Source of the DNA: Phytopseudomonas daroniae
GTDB taxonomy: Bacteria > Pseudomonadota > Gammaproteobacteria > Pseudomonadales > Pseudomonadaceae
Reading direction: 5' to 3'
Assembly (NCBI RefSeq): GCF_004327285.1
Contig: NZ_QJUI01000003.1
Span: 124,001 to 188,000 of the forward strand
Length of the DNA stretch: 64,000 bases
The notes beneath the pieces were generated by a model. It ran no database searches. It saw only the letters and a list, made by a program, of their open reading frames with translations, and was not told the DNA's origin. Below are positions 1 to 8,962 of the stretch, in pieces; within the stretch, counting starts at the first letter, position 1; the number at the start of each line of letters is the position of its first letter. The position numbers and the translations under genes were made by a program.

Positions 1-551
1 TGGGGCTGGACGAGCTGCGGCTGATCCCCAGTGCACGTCCACCGCACCGGGAAACCCCTCAGGTTGGGGCGCAGGATCGCCTGGCGATGGTCGAGCAGGC
101 AGTGGCGGGATTGCCGCAGTTGCAGGTGGATGACCGCGAGCTGCTGCGCGACAAACCGTCCTACAGTATCGACACCCTGGAGTCGCTGCGGGGCGAACTG
201 GCAGCGGATGATCAGTTGTTTCTGATTCTGGGCTGGGATGCCTTTTGCGGTTTGCCAGCCTGGCACCGTTGGGACGAGCTGCTGCGCCACTGTCATATTC
301 TGGTGCTGCAGCGCCCGGATGCCGACAGCGAGGCGAGCGAGCCGCTGCGTGACCTGCTGGCGGCACGCAATATTGCCGACCCACTGGCGCTCGACGGGCC
401 GGCGGGGCAGATTTCTTTCATCTGGCAGACACCGCTGGCGGTGTCTGCCACCCAGATCCGTTCGCTGCTGGTGAGCGGCCGATCGGTGCGCTTTCTGGTG
501 CCCGATGCGGTACTGGCTTATATCAATGCCCATGGACTGTACCGTGGGTAA
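1..551 (+). CDS. nadD: Nicotinate-nucleotide adenylyltransferase, 3' part (5' end outside window)
   Basis: Transfers AMP from ATP to nicotinate mononucleotide to make deamido-NAD, a late step of NAD biosynthesis in the cytoplasm. The reading frame is open from base 3, so the gene began upstream and the first part (with the HIGH-type nucleotide-binding signature) is not visible. What is visible is the family's middle and C-terminus: a proline-rich SARPPHR stretch that matches the substrate loop, the [10 protein letters not shown] segment, and the late [10 protein letters not shown] motif that corresponds to the ISxTxxR ATP-binding signature. The TAA at 549-551 is followed closely by rsfS, the usual Pseudomonas order. 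Identity is secure; the missing start is only a window-edge effect. Confidence 0.95.
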   Translation, partial: GLDELRLIPSARPPHRETPQVGAQDRLAMVEQAVAGLPQLQVDDRELLRDKPSYSIDTLESLRGELAADDQLFLILGWDAFCGLPAWHRWDELLRHCHILVLQRPDADSEASEPLRDLLAARNIADPLALDGPAGQISFIWQTPLAVSATQIRSLLVSGRSVRFLVPDAVLAYINAHGLYRG

Positions 552-578
552 ATCGAACACGAGGCAAACGAGTTAGTT

Positions 579-953
579 ATGACGAAGCAAACCATGCACA
601 GTGAAGACCTGGTCAAAGTGGCCATCGCAGCACTGGAAGAGATCAAGGCGCAGGACATCACCACCATCGATGTGCGCGAGAAGACCAGCATCACCGATTA
701 CATGGTGATCGCCAGCGGCACCTCCAGCCGTCACGTCAAGTCGCTGGTCGACAACGTGCTGGAAAAGACCAAGGAGCAGGGCGTGCGGCCGATCGGCAGC
801 GAAGGCCTGGACAGCGGCGAATGGGCACTGCTCGACCTGGGCGATATCGTCGTTCACGTGATGCTGCCTACCGCTCGCCAGTTCTATGACCTGGAACGTC
901 TGTGGCAGGGCGCCGAGCAGAGCCGTGCGCAGCAAGGCATCGAGCGCGAGTAA
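579..953 (+). CDS. rsfS: Ribosomal silencing factor RsfS
   Basis: A 124-residue protein of the RsfS/Iojap family. These proteins bind uL14 on the free 50S subunit, block joining with 30S, and so damp translation in stationary phase or starvation. The family signature runs through the whole protein ([20 protein letters not shown], then [16 protein letters not shown]). A second in-frame ATG lies five codons downstream at 594, so the true start could be either; a GAGG-like site (about 561-564) is somewhat far from both. It lies 27 bases after nadD and 12 bases before rlmH, almost certainly in one operon with both. Confidence 0.95.
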   Translation: MTKQTMHSEDLVKVAIAALEEIKAQDITTIDVREKTSITDYMVIASGTSSRHVKSLVDNVLEKTKEQGVRPIGSEGLDSGEWALLDLGDIVVHVMLPTARQFYDLERLWQGAEQSRAQQGIERE

Positions 954-965
954 GGGCCGGCTGTC

Positions 966-1433
966 GTGCGCATCAAACTGATTGCGGTCGGCTCGCGCAT
1001 GCCGCGTTGGGTCGAAGACGGCTGGCAGGAGTATGCCAAACGCATGCCGTCCGAGCTGTCCCTGGAACTGCTGGAAATTCCCCTGACCACGCGCGGCAAG
1101 AACGCCGACGTGGTGCGGATGATCCGCCAGGAAGGCGAAGCCATGCTGGCCAAGGTGCAGCCCGGGGAACGCATCGTCACCCTGGAAGTCGAAGGGCGGC
1201 CCTGGAGTACCGAGCAATTGGCGGTCGAACTCGACAAGTGGCGCCTGGATTCGCGCACCGTCAATCTCATGGTCGGCGGCCCGGAAGGGCTGGCGCCGGA
1301 AGTCCAGGCGCGTAGCGAACAGCGCTGGTCGCTGTCGCCATTGACCTTGCCTCACCCGCTGGTACGGATACTGGTCGGCGAACAGATTTATCGTGCCTGG
1401 ACGGTGTTGTCCGGTCACCCTTATCACAAGTAG
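966..1433 (+). CDS. rlmH: 23S rRNA pseudouridine-1915 N3-methyltransferase RlmH
   Basis: SPOUT-class methyltransferase of 155 residues that methylates the pseudouridine at position 1915 in helix 69 of 23S rRNA, acting on assembled 70S ribosomes. The start is GTG at 966, which gives the expected [10 protein letters not shown]-terminus. The SAM-binding trefoil knot region is visible near the C-terminus (LMVGGPEGL, followed by [13 protein letters not shown]). Full family length (about 155). It is packed between rsfS and mrdA with gaps of about 12 bases on each side, the conserved rsfS-rlmH-mrdA-rodA arrangement. Confidence 0.95.
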   Translation: MRIKLIAVGSRMPRWVEDGWQEYAKRMPSELSLELLEIPLTTRGKNADVVRMIRQEGEAMLAKVQPGERIVTLEVEGRPWSTEQLAVELDKWRLDSRTVNLMVGGPEGLAPEVQARSEQRWSLSPLTLPHPLVRILVGEQIYRAWTVLSGHPYHK

Positions 1434-1445
1434 TCAGCGATCCCG

Positions 1446-3350
1446 ATGCCCCAGCCGATTCGCCTCAAAGACCACGAAAAGGACGCGCGCCTCATCCGCA
1501 GACGCACGCTGGTCGGTGGCGTGCTTTTTCTGGTGCTGACCCTGGCGCTGATCGCCCGCATGTATTACCTGCAGGTGATCCAGTACGAGTACCACTCCAC
1601 GCTGGCGGAGAACAATCGCATCCACGTGCAGCCGATCCCGCCGAACCGCGGGCTCATCTACGACCGCAACGGGGTGATCATTGCCGACAACCGGCCCAGC
1701 TTCAGTCTGACCCTTACCCGCGAGCGTGCCGGTGACTGGGAGCAGGTGCTGGACGTGATCGTCGAGGTGCTGCAGCTCACCCCCGATGATCGCGAATTGT
1801 TCGAGAGGCGTGTACGCCAGGGGCGGCGGCCGTTCGAGCCGGTGCCGGTGCTGTTCGAGCTCAGTGAAGAGCAGATCGCCCGGCTGGCGGTGAACCAGTT
1901 CCGCCTGCCTGGCGTCGAGGTGGTGGCCCAGTTGGTGCGCCACTATCCGCAGCGCGAGCATTTCGCCCACTCGGTCGGTTACGTGGGACGCATCAACGAG
2001 CGCGAGCTCAAGGAGCTCGACCCGGTGGAGTACAGCGGTACTCACCATATCGGCAAGACCGGCATCGAGCGTTTCTACGAAGATCAGTTGCACGGCAAGG
2101 TCGGTTACGAAGAGGTCGAGACCAACGCCCGCGGCCGCGTGTTACGCGTGCTCAATCGCACCGACCCGCTGCCCGGCAAGGACATCGTGCTGACCCTGGA
2201 CGTGCACCTGCAGGAGGTTGCCGAGAATGCACTGGGTGGTCGGCGTGGCTCGGTGGTGGCAATCCAGCCGTCGACCGGCGAGGTGCTGGCCATGGTCAGC
2301 CAGCCCAGCTTCGACCCCAATCCGTTCGTCACCGGCATCAGCTTCAAGGCCTACGCCGACCTGCGCGATTCCATCGATCGGCCGTTGTACAACCGCGTGT
2401 TGCGCGGCCTCTACCCGCCGGGCTCGACGATCAAGCCAATGGTGGCCGTGGCGGGTCTGGATGCTGGCGTGATCACGCCGACTTCGCGCGTGTTCGACCC
2501 CGGCTTCTACCAACTGGCCAACCATAGCCACAAGTACCGCAACTGGAACCGCACTGGCGATGGCTGGGTAGATTTGAGCCTGGCCATTGCCCGCTCGAAC
2601 GACACCTACTTTTACGATCTGGCGCACAAGCTCGGTATCGACCGGCTGCACGACTACATGAGCCGTTTCGGCCTCGGTCAGCGGGTATCGCTGGACATGT
2701 TCGAGGAAACCGCCGGCCTGATGCCGTCGCGCGACTGGAAGCGCGCCCGTTACCGCCAGCCCTGGTACCCCGGCGAAACGCTGATTCTGGGGATCGGTCA
2801 GGGCTACATGCAGACCACGCCGCTGCAACTGGCCCAGGCCACGGCGCTGGTGGCCAGTCGCGGCAAGTGGATTCGCCCGCACCTGGCCAAGAGCGTCGAT
2901 GGCAAGATGCCTCTCGACGACAATCCGATTCCCGATATCCTGCTGCGCGATCCCAAGACCTGGGATTACGCGCGACTGGGCATGGAGCAGGTGATGCACG
3001 GCGCTCGGGGTACGGCGCGCAAGGTGGGCGACAGTGCCGCCTATCGCATCGCCGGCAAGAGCGGTACCGCCCAGGTGGTGGCGATCAAGCAGGGCGAGAA
3101 GTACGACCGCAACAAGGTGCAGGAGCGTCATCGTGACCATGCCTTGTTCGTCGCCTTCGCCCCGGCCGAGAACCCGCAGATCGTGGTGGCGGTGATGGTC
3201 GAGAACGGTGAGTCGGGCGGCGCTGTGGGCGCGCCGGTGGTCAAGCAGGTGATGGATGCCTGGCTGCTCGACGAGAACGGTCAACTCAAGGCCGAATACG
3301 CTACGCCAGGTGCCTCGGCACCGCTCAACGCAGAGGTGAAGCATCGATGA
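1446..3350 (+). CDS. mrdA: Penicillin-binding protein 2, elongasome transpeptidase
   Basis: Class B PBP that cross-links peptidoglycan during lateral wall growth together with RodA and the MreBCD scaffold. The 634 residues show a short cytoplasmic N-terminus, one membrane anchor at about residues 22-41, a pedestal domain and a C-terminal transpeptidase domain. The three penicillin-binding motifs are intact: STIK with nucleophile Ser327, SND at 384-386, and KSGT starting at Lys538. The last codons overlap the start of rodA (ATGA at 3347-3350), a translational coupling expected for an obligate enzyme pair. In Pseudomonas this gene is also called pbpA. Confidence 0.97.
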   Translation: MPQPIRLKDHEKDARLIRRRTLVGGVLFLVLTLALIARMYYLQVIQYEYHSTLAENNRIHVQPIPPNRGLIYDRNGVIIADNRPSFSLTLTRERAGDWEQVLDVIVEVLQLTPDDRELFERRVRQGRRPFEPVPVLFELSEEQIARLAVNQFRLPGVEVVAQLVRHYPQREHFAHSVGYVGRINERELKELDPVEYSGTHHIGKTGIERFYEDQLHGKVGYEEVETNARGRVLRVLNRTDPLPGKDIVLTLDVHLQEVAENALGGRRGSVVAIQPSTGEVLAMVSQPSFDPNPFVTGISFKAYADLRDSIDRPLYNRVLRGLYPPGSTIKPMVAVAGLDAGVITPTSRVFDPGFYQLANHSHKYRNWNRTGDGWVDLSLAIARSNDTYFYDLAHKLGIDRLHDYMSRFGLGQRVSLDMFEETAGLMPSRDWKRARYRQPWYPGETLILGIGQGYMQTTPLQLAQATALVASRGKWIRPHLAKSVDGKMPLDDNPIPDILLRDPKTWDYARLGMEQVMHGARGTARKVGDSAAYRIAGKSGTAQVVAIKQGEKYDRNKVQERHRDHALFVAFAPAENPQIVVAVMVENGESGGAVGAPVVKQVMDAWLLDENGQLKAEYATPGASAPLNAEVKHR

Positions 3351-4498
3351 GCCTGACCGGTAGCTTCGACCGCACGCTTTCCACCGACGACGTTCTGCGT
3401 CGTCGCTCCAGCCTGCTGCAGCGCCTGCACATCGACGGCATTCTGTTGCTGCTGCTGTTGCTGCTCGCCACCGGCAGCCTGTTCATCCTTTATTCGGCCA
3501 GCGGCAAGAACGTCGATCTGCTGATGAAGCAGGCCTCCTCCTTTGGCATCGGTCTGGTGGCGATGGTGGTGATCGCCCAGTTCGAACCACGCTTCATGGC
3601 CCGCTGGGTGCCGCTGGGCTACCTGTGCGGCGTCGGCCTGCTGGTGGTGGTGGACGTCATGGGCCACAACGCCATGGGCGCCACGCGCTGGATCAACATC
3701 CCCGGGGTGATCCGCTTCCAGCCGTCGGAGTTCATGAAGATCCTGATGCCGGCGACCATGGCATGGTACCTGGCCAAGCGCAGCCTGCCGCCGAGCTTCA
3801 AGCACGTTTGCGTCAGTCTCGGGCTGATCGTCACACCGTTCGTGCTGATCCTGCTGCAGCCGGATCTGGGCACTTCGATGTTGATTCTCGCCTCCGGCGC
3901 CTTTGTGCTGTTCATGGCCGGGCTGCAATGGCGCTGGATTGCCGGCGCCGTCGCCGCCATTGCGCCGATTGCCGTGGCGATGTGGTTTTTCGTCATGCAC
4001 GACTACCAGAAGCGCCGGGTGCTGACCTTCATCAATCCGGAGAGCGATCCGTTGGGCGCGGGCTGGAACATCATCCAGTCCAAGGCGGCGATCGGCTCGG
4101 GCGGCGTGTTCGGTAAGGGCTGGCTGCTTGGTACCCAGTCGCACCTGGACTTTTTGCCGGAGAGCCACACGGACTTTATCATTGCCGTTTTGGCCGAAGA
4201 ATTTGGCCTGATTGGTGTCTGTCTGTTGCTGCTTTTGTACATTCTGTTGATTGCGCGCGGTCTGGTGATTACCGTGCAAGCGCAGACGCTGTTCGGTAAG
4301 CTGCTCGCCGGCGGTCTGACCATGACCTTCTTTGTCTATGTCTTCATCAATATCGGCATGGTCAGTGGTTTGTTGCCGGTAGTGGGTGTGCCGCTGCCGT
4401 TTATCAGTTATGGCGGCACGTCTTTGATTACGTTGTTGTCGGGTTTCGGAATTCTGATGTCCATCCACACGCACCGTAAGTGGATTGCTCAGGCTTGA
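3347..4498 (+). CDS. rodA: Rod-shape SEDS peptidoglycan glycosyltransferase RodA
   Basis: Polytopic inner-membrane SEDS protein that polymerises lipid II into glycan strands for cell elongation, working with PBP2. The 383 residues form about ten hydrophobic segments. Family landmarks are visible: the GATRWI loop, FQPSEFMKI, LLQPDLGTS, and near the C-terminus the PFISYGGTS motif. The start ATG overlaps the mrdA stop by four bases. The N-terminus (about 25 residues before the first membrane segment) is hydrophilic and slightly longer than in E. coli, so a later start is possible, but the overlap supports this one. Confidence 0.96.
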   Translation: MSLTGSFDRTLSTDDVLRRRSSLLQRLHIDGILLLLLLLLATGSLFILYSASGKNVDLLMKQASSFGIGLVAMVVIAQFEPRFMARWVPLGYLCGVGLLVVVDVMGHNAMGATRWINIPGVIRFQPSEFMKILMPATMAWYLAKRSLPPSFKHVCVSLGLIVTPFVLILLQPDLGTSMLILASGAFVLFMAGLQWRWIAGAVAAIAPIAVAMWFFVMHDYQKRRVLTFINPESDPLGAGWNIIQSKAAIGSGGVFGKGWLLGTQSHLDFLPESHTDFIIAVLAEEFGLIGVCLLLLLYILLIARGLVITVQAQTLFGKLLAGGLTMTFFVYVFINIGMVSGLLPVVGVPLPFISYGGTSLITLLSGFGILMSIHTHRKWIAQA

Positions 4499-4506
4499 TT
4501 GGGGTT

Positions 4507-5529
4507 ATGAATTCAATGCAGATTTTGCGTGGCTGGGCCGCACGACATGCACATTGGCTGGCGGTCGCCGGCCTGCTTGGGGCTCCACAGGTGATGGCTG
4601 CCAACGAATATGCGAATTCGCCGCAGGTCGGCGAGTTCATCACCGAGATGACTCGTGATTACGGGTTTGCCAGCGAGCAACTGAGTACGCTGTTCTCCGG
4701 TGTGGAGCGCAAACAGGCGATTCTCGACGCCATTTCGCGTCCGGCAGAGCGGGTCAAGCCGTGGAAGGAATATCGGCCGATCTTCATTACCGACGCTCGT
4801 ATCAATAAGGGCGTGGCGTTCTGGAACGAACACGCCGAAGCCCTGGCGCGCGCCGAAAAAGAATACGGCGTACCTGCCGAGATCATCGTCGCCATCATCG
4901 GCGTAGAGACGTCTTACGGCGGCAACACCGGCAGCTACCGGGTCATCGATGCGCTGTCCACCCTGGCCTTCGATTACCCGCCGCGTGCGCCATTCTTTCG
5001 CAAGGAGCTGCGCGAGTTCCTCATGCTGACCCGTGAAGAGCAGGTCGATCCGGCCAGCCTGAAAGGTTCCTACGCTGGCGCCATGGGCCTGCCGCAGTTC
5101 ATGCCGAGCAGTTTCCGCGCCTATGCGGTGGACTTCGACGGCGATGGCCACATCAACATCTGGAGCAACCCGGTGGATGCCATCGGCAGCGTTGCCAGCT
5201 ATTTCAAGCGTCACAACTGGCAGCCGGGGCAGCCGGTGGCGAGCCTTGCCACGGTCGAGGGGGAGCAGGTCGATCAGGGCCTGAGTACCGGCCTCGATCC
5301 GGAAAAGAACGTGGCCGAACTGCGCACTTTGGGTTGGTCGAGCAACGACGAGCTGGCCGATGATCTGCCGGTAACCGCGTTCCGCCTCGAAGGCGCAGAA
5401 GGCGCCGAGTACTGGATTGGCCAACCCAACTTCTATGTTATTACCCGCTACAACCGCAGCGTGATGTATGCCATGGCGGTCAATCAGTTGTCCGAGTTGC
5501 TGGTTCAGGCCCGAGGTGCCAATCAATGA
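4507..5529 (+). CDS. mltB: Lytic murein transglycosylase B (SltB1/MltB type, soluble)
   Basis: Family 103 lytic transglycosylase that cleaves the MurNAc-GlcNAc bond with formation of 1,6-anhydroMurNAc in the periplasm. The catalytic Glu lies in the VETSYGGNTGSY segment, and the GAMGLPQFMPSSF motif is intact. The N-terminus is a signal peptide ending near VMA-A without a lipobox cysteine, so this is the soluble SltB1-like form found beside rodA in Pseudomonas, not a lipoprotein. An upstream GTG at 4480 would overlap rodA by 19 bases; I prefer ATG 4507 because it gives a normal signal peptide (ATG 4516 is also possible). The stop overlaps rlpA by four bases. Confidence 0.93.
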   Translation: MNSMQILRGWAARHAHWLAVAGLLGAPQVMAANEYANSPQVGEFITEMTRDYGFASEQLSTLFSGVERKQAILDAISRPAERVKPWKEYRPIFITDARINKGVAFWNEHAEALARAEKEYGVPAEIIVAIIGVETSYGGNTGSYRVIDALSTLAFDYPPRAPFFRKELREFLMLTREEQVDPASLKGSYAGAMGLPQFMPSSFRAYAVDFDGDGHINIWSNPVDAIGSVASYFKRHNWQPGQPVASLATVEGEQVDQGLSTGLDPEKNVAELRTLGWSSNDELADDLPVTAFRLEGAEGAEYWIGQPNFYVITRYNRSVMYAMAVNQLSELLVQARGANQ

Positions 5530-6542
5530 CGGGGTTGCCATTCAAACTGGCCGTGTGCGGCATCGTTGCGCTGCTGCTGGCGAGCTGTTCCTCCAGCCGT
5601 GCGCCGACAGGCACCGCGCCGGTGCCATCTTCCGGTGGTTCGATTTCCGGGCCATCCGATTTCAACCGCCCGCACAAGGACGGTGCGCCCTGGTGGGATG
5701 TCGACGTCTCGAAGATCCAGGACGCCATCCCCATGCCGCATTACGGCCCGGTGAAGGCCAGCCCTTATGTGGTATTCGGCAAGCAGTACTACCCGATCGC
5801 CGATGCCCGCCGCTATACCGCGACCGGCCCAGCCTCCTGGTACGGCACCAAGTTCCACGGCCAGGCTACCGCCAACGGCGAATCCTACGACCTGTACGGC
5901 ATGACCGCCGCGCACAAGACCTTGCCGCTGCCCAGCTACGTGCGAGTGACCAACCTGGAGAACGGCAAGACCGTGATCCTGCGGGTCAACGACCGTGGGC
6001 CGTTCTATTCCGATCGCATCATCGATCTGTCCTTCGCTGCCGCCAAGAAGCTCGGTTACGCCGAGAAGGGCACCGCTCAGGTTCGCGTGGAAGGTATCGA
6101 CCCGACCGAGTGGTGGGCTCAGCAGGGGCGTCCGGTGCCGATGATGATGGCGCAGCCGCAGATGGCCAAGGTTCAGCCCGCCCAGGCGGCCCAGTTGCAG
6201 CTGGCCAGTGCCCCGGTAGAGCAGTACTCGCCGCCGCCGCAACAGCATGCCGCCGCCACCGTGCCGGTACAGATCGACTCAAAAAAAAACGCTTCAGCCG
6301 CAGCGTCTGGCCTGTATCTCCAAGTGGGAGCCTTCGCCAATCCCGACGCTGCGGAGCTCCTCAAGGCCAAGTTGAGCGAATCGGTGACTGCCCCGGTGTT
6401 CATCAACTCAGTGGTGCGCAACCAGCAGATATTGCACCGCGTGCGACTGGGCCCGATCAACAGCCAGGGCGAGGCTGAGCGAGTGCGTGACAGCATTCGC
6501 GTGGCCAATCTCGGGCAAGCGACTCTGGTCAAGGCGGACTGA
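5526..6542 (+). CDS. rlpA: Septal/side-wall lytic transglycosylase lipoprotein RlpA
   Basis: Outer-membrane lipoprotein that in P. aeruginosa cleaves denuded (stem-peptide-free) glycan strands at the septum. A signal peptide ends in the lipobox LLAS-Cys21. A double-psi beta-barrel follows (ASWYGTKFHGQATANGE, later RVNDRGPFYSDRIIDLS), then a proline/glutamine-rich linker with many Ala, Pro and Gln, and a C-terminal SPOR domain (YLQVGAFANPDAAELL to the end) that binds denuded glycans. 338 residues. The linker contains a run of nine A residues (6281-6289), discussed separately. The ATG overlaps the mltB stop, so the genes are probably translationally coupled. Confidence 0.95.
   Translation: MTGLPFKLAVCGIVALLLASCSSSRAPTGTAPVPSSGGSISGPSDFNRPHKDGAPWWDVDVSKIQDAIPMPHYGPVKASPYVVFGKQYYPIADARRYTATGPASWYGTKFHGQATANGESYDLYGMTAAHKTLPLPSYVRVTNLENGKTVILRVNDRGPFYSDRIIDLSFAAAKKLGYAEKGTAQVRVEGIDPTEWWAQQGRPVPMMMAQPQMAKVQPAQAAQLQLASAPVEQYSPPPQQHAAATVPVQIDSKKNASAAASGLYLQVGAFANPDAAELLKAKLSESVTAPVFINSVVRNQQILHRVRLGPINSQGEAERVRDSIRVANLGQATLVKAD
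6281..6289 (+). repeat. A9 homopolymer inside rlpA
   Basis: Nine consecutive A residues encode the Lys-Lys-Asn of the linker between the barrel and the SPOR domain of RlpA. In such a GC-rich sequence this is conspicuous; runs of this length are known sites of polymerase slippage. Confidence 0.9.
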
Positions 6543-6678
6543 GGGGCACAGCCCTTCGGCGTTGGCAACTTATCGGCCCGCCGCCTGACTAAGCAGTGAA
6601 TCGCCGCCAGCGTGCGGCGATGACATTTCATATTTGCCCGCAAGGGCCTGTTCGACCATCAGCGATCTAGAGAGACGG

Positions 6679-7854
6679 ATGAAAATCACCAGCTTCGCGC
6701 AACGCATCTTCCTGTCACTTATGCTGCTCGGCGCCTCCAGCGCCTGGGCCAACCAGGCGCCGTTGCCGGCTCCGCCACAACTGGCAGCCAAGTCCTATGT
6801 GCTGATGGATGGTGCCAGTGGCAACGTCCTGGTCGAGAACAATGGCGACGAGCGCCTGCCGCCTGCCAGCCTGACCAAGCTGATGACCGCCTACATCGCC
6901 ACCCTGGAAATTCGCAACGGCAAGATCGGCGAACAGGACATGGTCACCATCAGTGAGCATGCCTGGCGCACGGGCGGTGCCGCTTCGGGTGGCTCCACCA
7001 TGTTCCTGCCGGTGAACAGCCAGGCCACGGTCGATGACCTGTTGCACGGCATCATCATTCAGTCCGGCAACGATGCCAGCATCGCCATTGCCGAGCACAT
7101 CGCCGGCAGTGAAGACGCCTTCGCCGACATGATGAACGCTACCGCCGAGCGTCTGGGCATGAAAAACAGTCATTTCATGAACTCCACCGGCCTGCCGCAT
7201 CCTGAGCACTACTCCAGCGCCCACGACATGGCGATTCTGGCTCGCGCGATCATCAATGAGGATGCCGACCACTACGCCATCTACTCGCAGAAAGAATTCC
7301 TCTGGAACAACATCAAGCAGCCCAACCGCAACCTGCTGCTGTGGCGCGACCGTACTGTCGACGGTCTGAAGACCGGCCACACCAATGAAGCCGGCTTCTG
7401 TTTGGTAGCCTCGGCCGTACGCGATGGCGCGCGGATGATCACCTCGGTATTCGGTACCGACAGCGAGAGCTCCCGGGCCGCTGAAACCCAGAAGCTGCTG
7501 ACCTATGGTTTCCGTTTCTTCGAAACCCGCACCTTCTATCAGAAGGGCACCGAGCTGGCTCAGGCGCCGGTCTGGAAAGGCCAGGCCTCTCAGGTCAAGG
7601 CTGGTTTGGCTCAGGATCTGACCCTGACCCTGCCGAAAGGCCAGCTGGAGAAGCTGCAGGCCAGCATGACCTTCAACCCGCAGATCATTGCCCCGATCGC
7701 TCAAGGTGACGTGATCGGCAAGGTCGAGGTGAAGATGGGTGATCAGGTGGTGCACAGTGCCGATCTGGTGGCGCTGGAAGCTGTCGAGGAAGGTGGCTTC
7801 TTCCGCAGCCTGTGGGATAGCATTCGACTGTTCTTCTACGGGTTGTTCAATTGA
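6679..7854 (+). CDS. dacC: D-alanyl-D-alanine carboxypeptidase (PBP5/6 family)
   Basis: Low-molecular-mass class C PBP that removes the terminal D-Ala from peptidoglycan pentapeptides and so limits cross-linking. From the ATG at 6679 it has 391 residues: a signal peptide of about 24 residues (cleavage after SSAWA), the penicillin-binding domain with SLTK (nucleophile Ser64), SGN at 129-131 and KTG at 231-233, a PBP5 C-terminal domain, and an amphipathic C-terminal tail (RSLWDSIRLFFYGLFN) that peripherally anchors such proteins to the inner membrane. The start is chosen for its AGAGAG ribosome site at 6670-6675 and for the signal peptide; an upstream in-frame start at 6634 lacks both. In P. 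aeruginosa this locus is dacC. Confidence 0.95.
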   Translation: MKITSFAQRIFLSLMLLGASSAWANQAPLPAPPQLAAKSYVLMDGASGNVLVENNGDERLPPASLTKLMTAYIATLEIRNGKIGEQDMVTISEHAWRTGGAASGGSTMFLPVNSQATVDDLLHGIIIQSGNDASIAIAEHIAGSEDAFADMMNATAERLGMKNSHFMNSTGLPHPEHYSSAHDMAILARAIINEDADHYAIYSQKEFLWNNIKQPNRNLLLWRDRTVDGLKTGHTNEAGFCLVASAVRDGARMITSVFGTDSESSRAAETQKLLTYGFRFFETRTFYQKGTELAQAPVWKGQASQVKAGLAQDLTLTLPKGQLEKLQASMTFNPQIIAPIAQGDVIGKVEVKMGDQVVHSADLVALEAVEEGGFFRSLWDSIRLFFYGLFN

Positions 7855-7872
7855 ACCCAACCCTTACACAAG

Positions 7873-7899
7873 GACGCCCCGCATAGGGGCGTCTTGCAT
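7873..7899 (+). terminator. Hairpin after dacC
   Basis: GACGCCCC (7873-7880) and GGGGCGTC (7886-7893) form a perfect 8-bp stem with a 5-base loop, followed by a weak T-rich tail. It sits just after the dacC stop and before ybeD, so it probably ends or attenuates the cell-wall operon. Confidence 0.6.
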
Positions 7900-7929
7900 T
7901 GGACAGGCGAGACGCCTGCAGTAATTGCC

Positions 7930-8208
7930 ATGACCGACACCGACGTTCAAGCTCCGAAAATCGAATTCCCCTGCCCGAACTACCCGATCAAGGTGATCGG
8001 CGAAGCCGGTGACGGCTTCAGTGATCTGGTGATCGAGGTCATCCAGCGCCATGCGCCGGATCTCGACGCCGATACCCTGGTGACCCGCGACAGTCGCAAC
8101 GGTCGTTTCCTGTCCGTACAGGTGCTGATCACCGCCACCGGTGTCGAGCAGTTGCAGGCGATCCATGTCGACCTGCGTGCCACCGGCCGCGTGCACATGG
8201 TGCTGTAG
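7930..8208 (+). CDS. YbeD family protein (DUF493)
   Basis: A 92-residue protein of the YbeD/DUF493 family, a small ferredoxin-like fold of unknown biochemical role. Recognisable segments are [12 protein letters not shown] and [17 protein letters not shown]. It is almost always encoded between dacA/dacC and lipB, as here. I use the ATG at 7930; an upstream in-frame start at 7894 falls inside the terminator hairpin. The last base of its stop codon (8208) is the first base of the lipB GTG, so the two are coupled. Confidence 0.9.
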   Translation: MTDTDVQAPKIEFPCPNYPIKVIGEAGDGFSDLVIEVIQRHAPDLDADTLVTRDSRNGRFLSVQVLITATGVEQLQAIHVDLRATGRVHMVL

Positions 8209-8834
8209 TGGCGACAGCCGACCTTATCGTGCGTCACCTCGGGGTGGTGGATTACCTGCCGACCCTCGAGGCGATGCGCAAGCTGACGGCCGAGCGCGAC
8301 GACGCCACGCCTGACGAGATCTGGTTGCTGCAGCACCCGCGGGTGTTCACCCAGGGGCAGGCCGGCAAGCCCGAGCATTTGCTGGCGCCCGGCGACATCC
8401 CGGTAATCCAGGTAGAGCGCGGTGGCCAGGTGACTTACCACGGCCCCGGCCAGTTGGTTGCGTACCTGATGCTGGATCTGCGCCGTCTGGATCTGGGGGT
8501 GCGTGAGCTGGTCACGACCATGGAGCAGGCCCTGGTCGAGGTGTTGGCCAGCTACGGTGTCGAAGCCGCGCCGAAGGCGGATGCGCCAGGGGTGTATGTC
8601 AGTGGTGACAAGATCGCTTCGCTAGGCTTGCGGGTACGCCGAGGCTGCTCGTTCCATGGCCTGGCACTCAACGTGGATATGGACATGGCGCCCTTCCAGC
8701 GTATCAACCCGTGCGGTTATGCCGGCTTGAAGATGACGCAGCTCAAGGATCAGCTGGGCACGCCGCCGTTGTTCGATGAGGTCGCCCAGCGTCTTGAGCA
8801 GGCTCTTCGTCAGCGTTTGGGATATGGGCAGTAA
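8208..8834 (+). CDS. lipB: Octanoyl-[acyl-carrier-protein]:protein octanoyltransferase LipB
   Basis: Transfers the octanoyl group from ACP to the lipoyl domains of pyruvate and 2-oxoglutarate dehydrogenases and the glycine cleavage H protein; LipA then inserts sulfur. The 208 residues carry the signature [15 protein letters not shown] (residues 72-86), the lysine Lys135 in SGDKIASLG and the acyl-thioester Cys169 in NPCGYAG. GTG start overlapping the ybeD stop by one base. Convergent with lipA, the next enzyme of the pathway, 115 bases downstream. Confidence 0.96.
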   Translation: MATADLIVRHLGVVDYLPTLEAMRKLTAERDDATPDEIWLLQHPRVFTQGQAGKPEHLLAPGDIPVIQVERGGQVTYHGPGQLVAYLMLDLRRLDLGVRELVTTMEQALVEVLASYGVEAAPKADAPGVYVSGDKIASLGLRVRRGCSFHGLALNVDMDMAPFQRINPCGYAGLKMTQLKDQLGTPPLFDEVAQRLEQALRQRLGYGQ

Positions 8835-8880
8835 ACTTCGCACCTCTAGTGCAGCGATACCCAGGTGATCAGCCGGTAGG

Positions 8881-8911
8881 GTGGGCAGGGCGGCGATCCG
8901 CTTCAGCCCAC
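8881..8911. repeat. Hairpin between convergent lipB and lipA
   Basis: GTGGGC (8881-8886) pairs with GCCCAC (8906-8911), and inside it GCGG (8890-8893) pairs with CCGC (8898-8901). It may be a bidirectional terminator without a T-run or a degenerate intergenic palindrome; its left edge reads GTAGGGTGGG like the repeat at 21917. Confidence 0.45.
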
Positions 8912-8944
8912 TGCCTGCTCAGGGTCAGCCCAAGGCACGACCCG

Positions 8945-8962
8945 CAACGTCAATTGACGTTG
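8945..8962. repeat. 18-bp perfect palindrome over the lipA stop codon
   Basis: CAACGTCAATTGACGTTG reads the same on both strands. The lipA TGA (8950-8952, minus strand) lies inside it. There is no T-run, so it is not a classical terminator. Confidence 0.85.
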
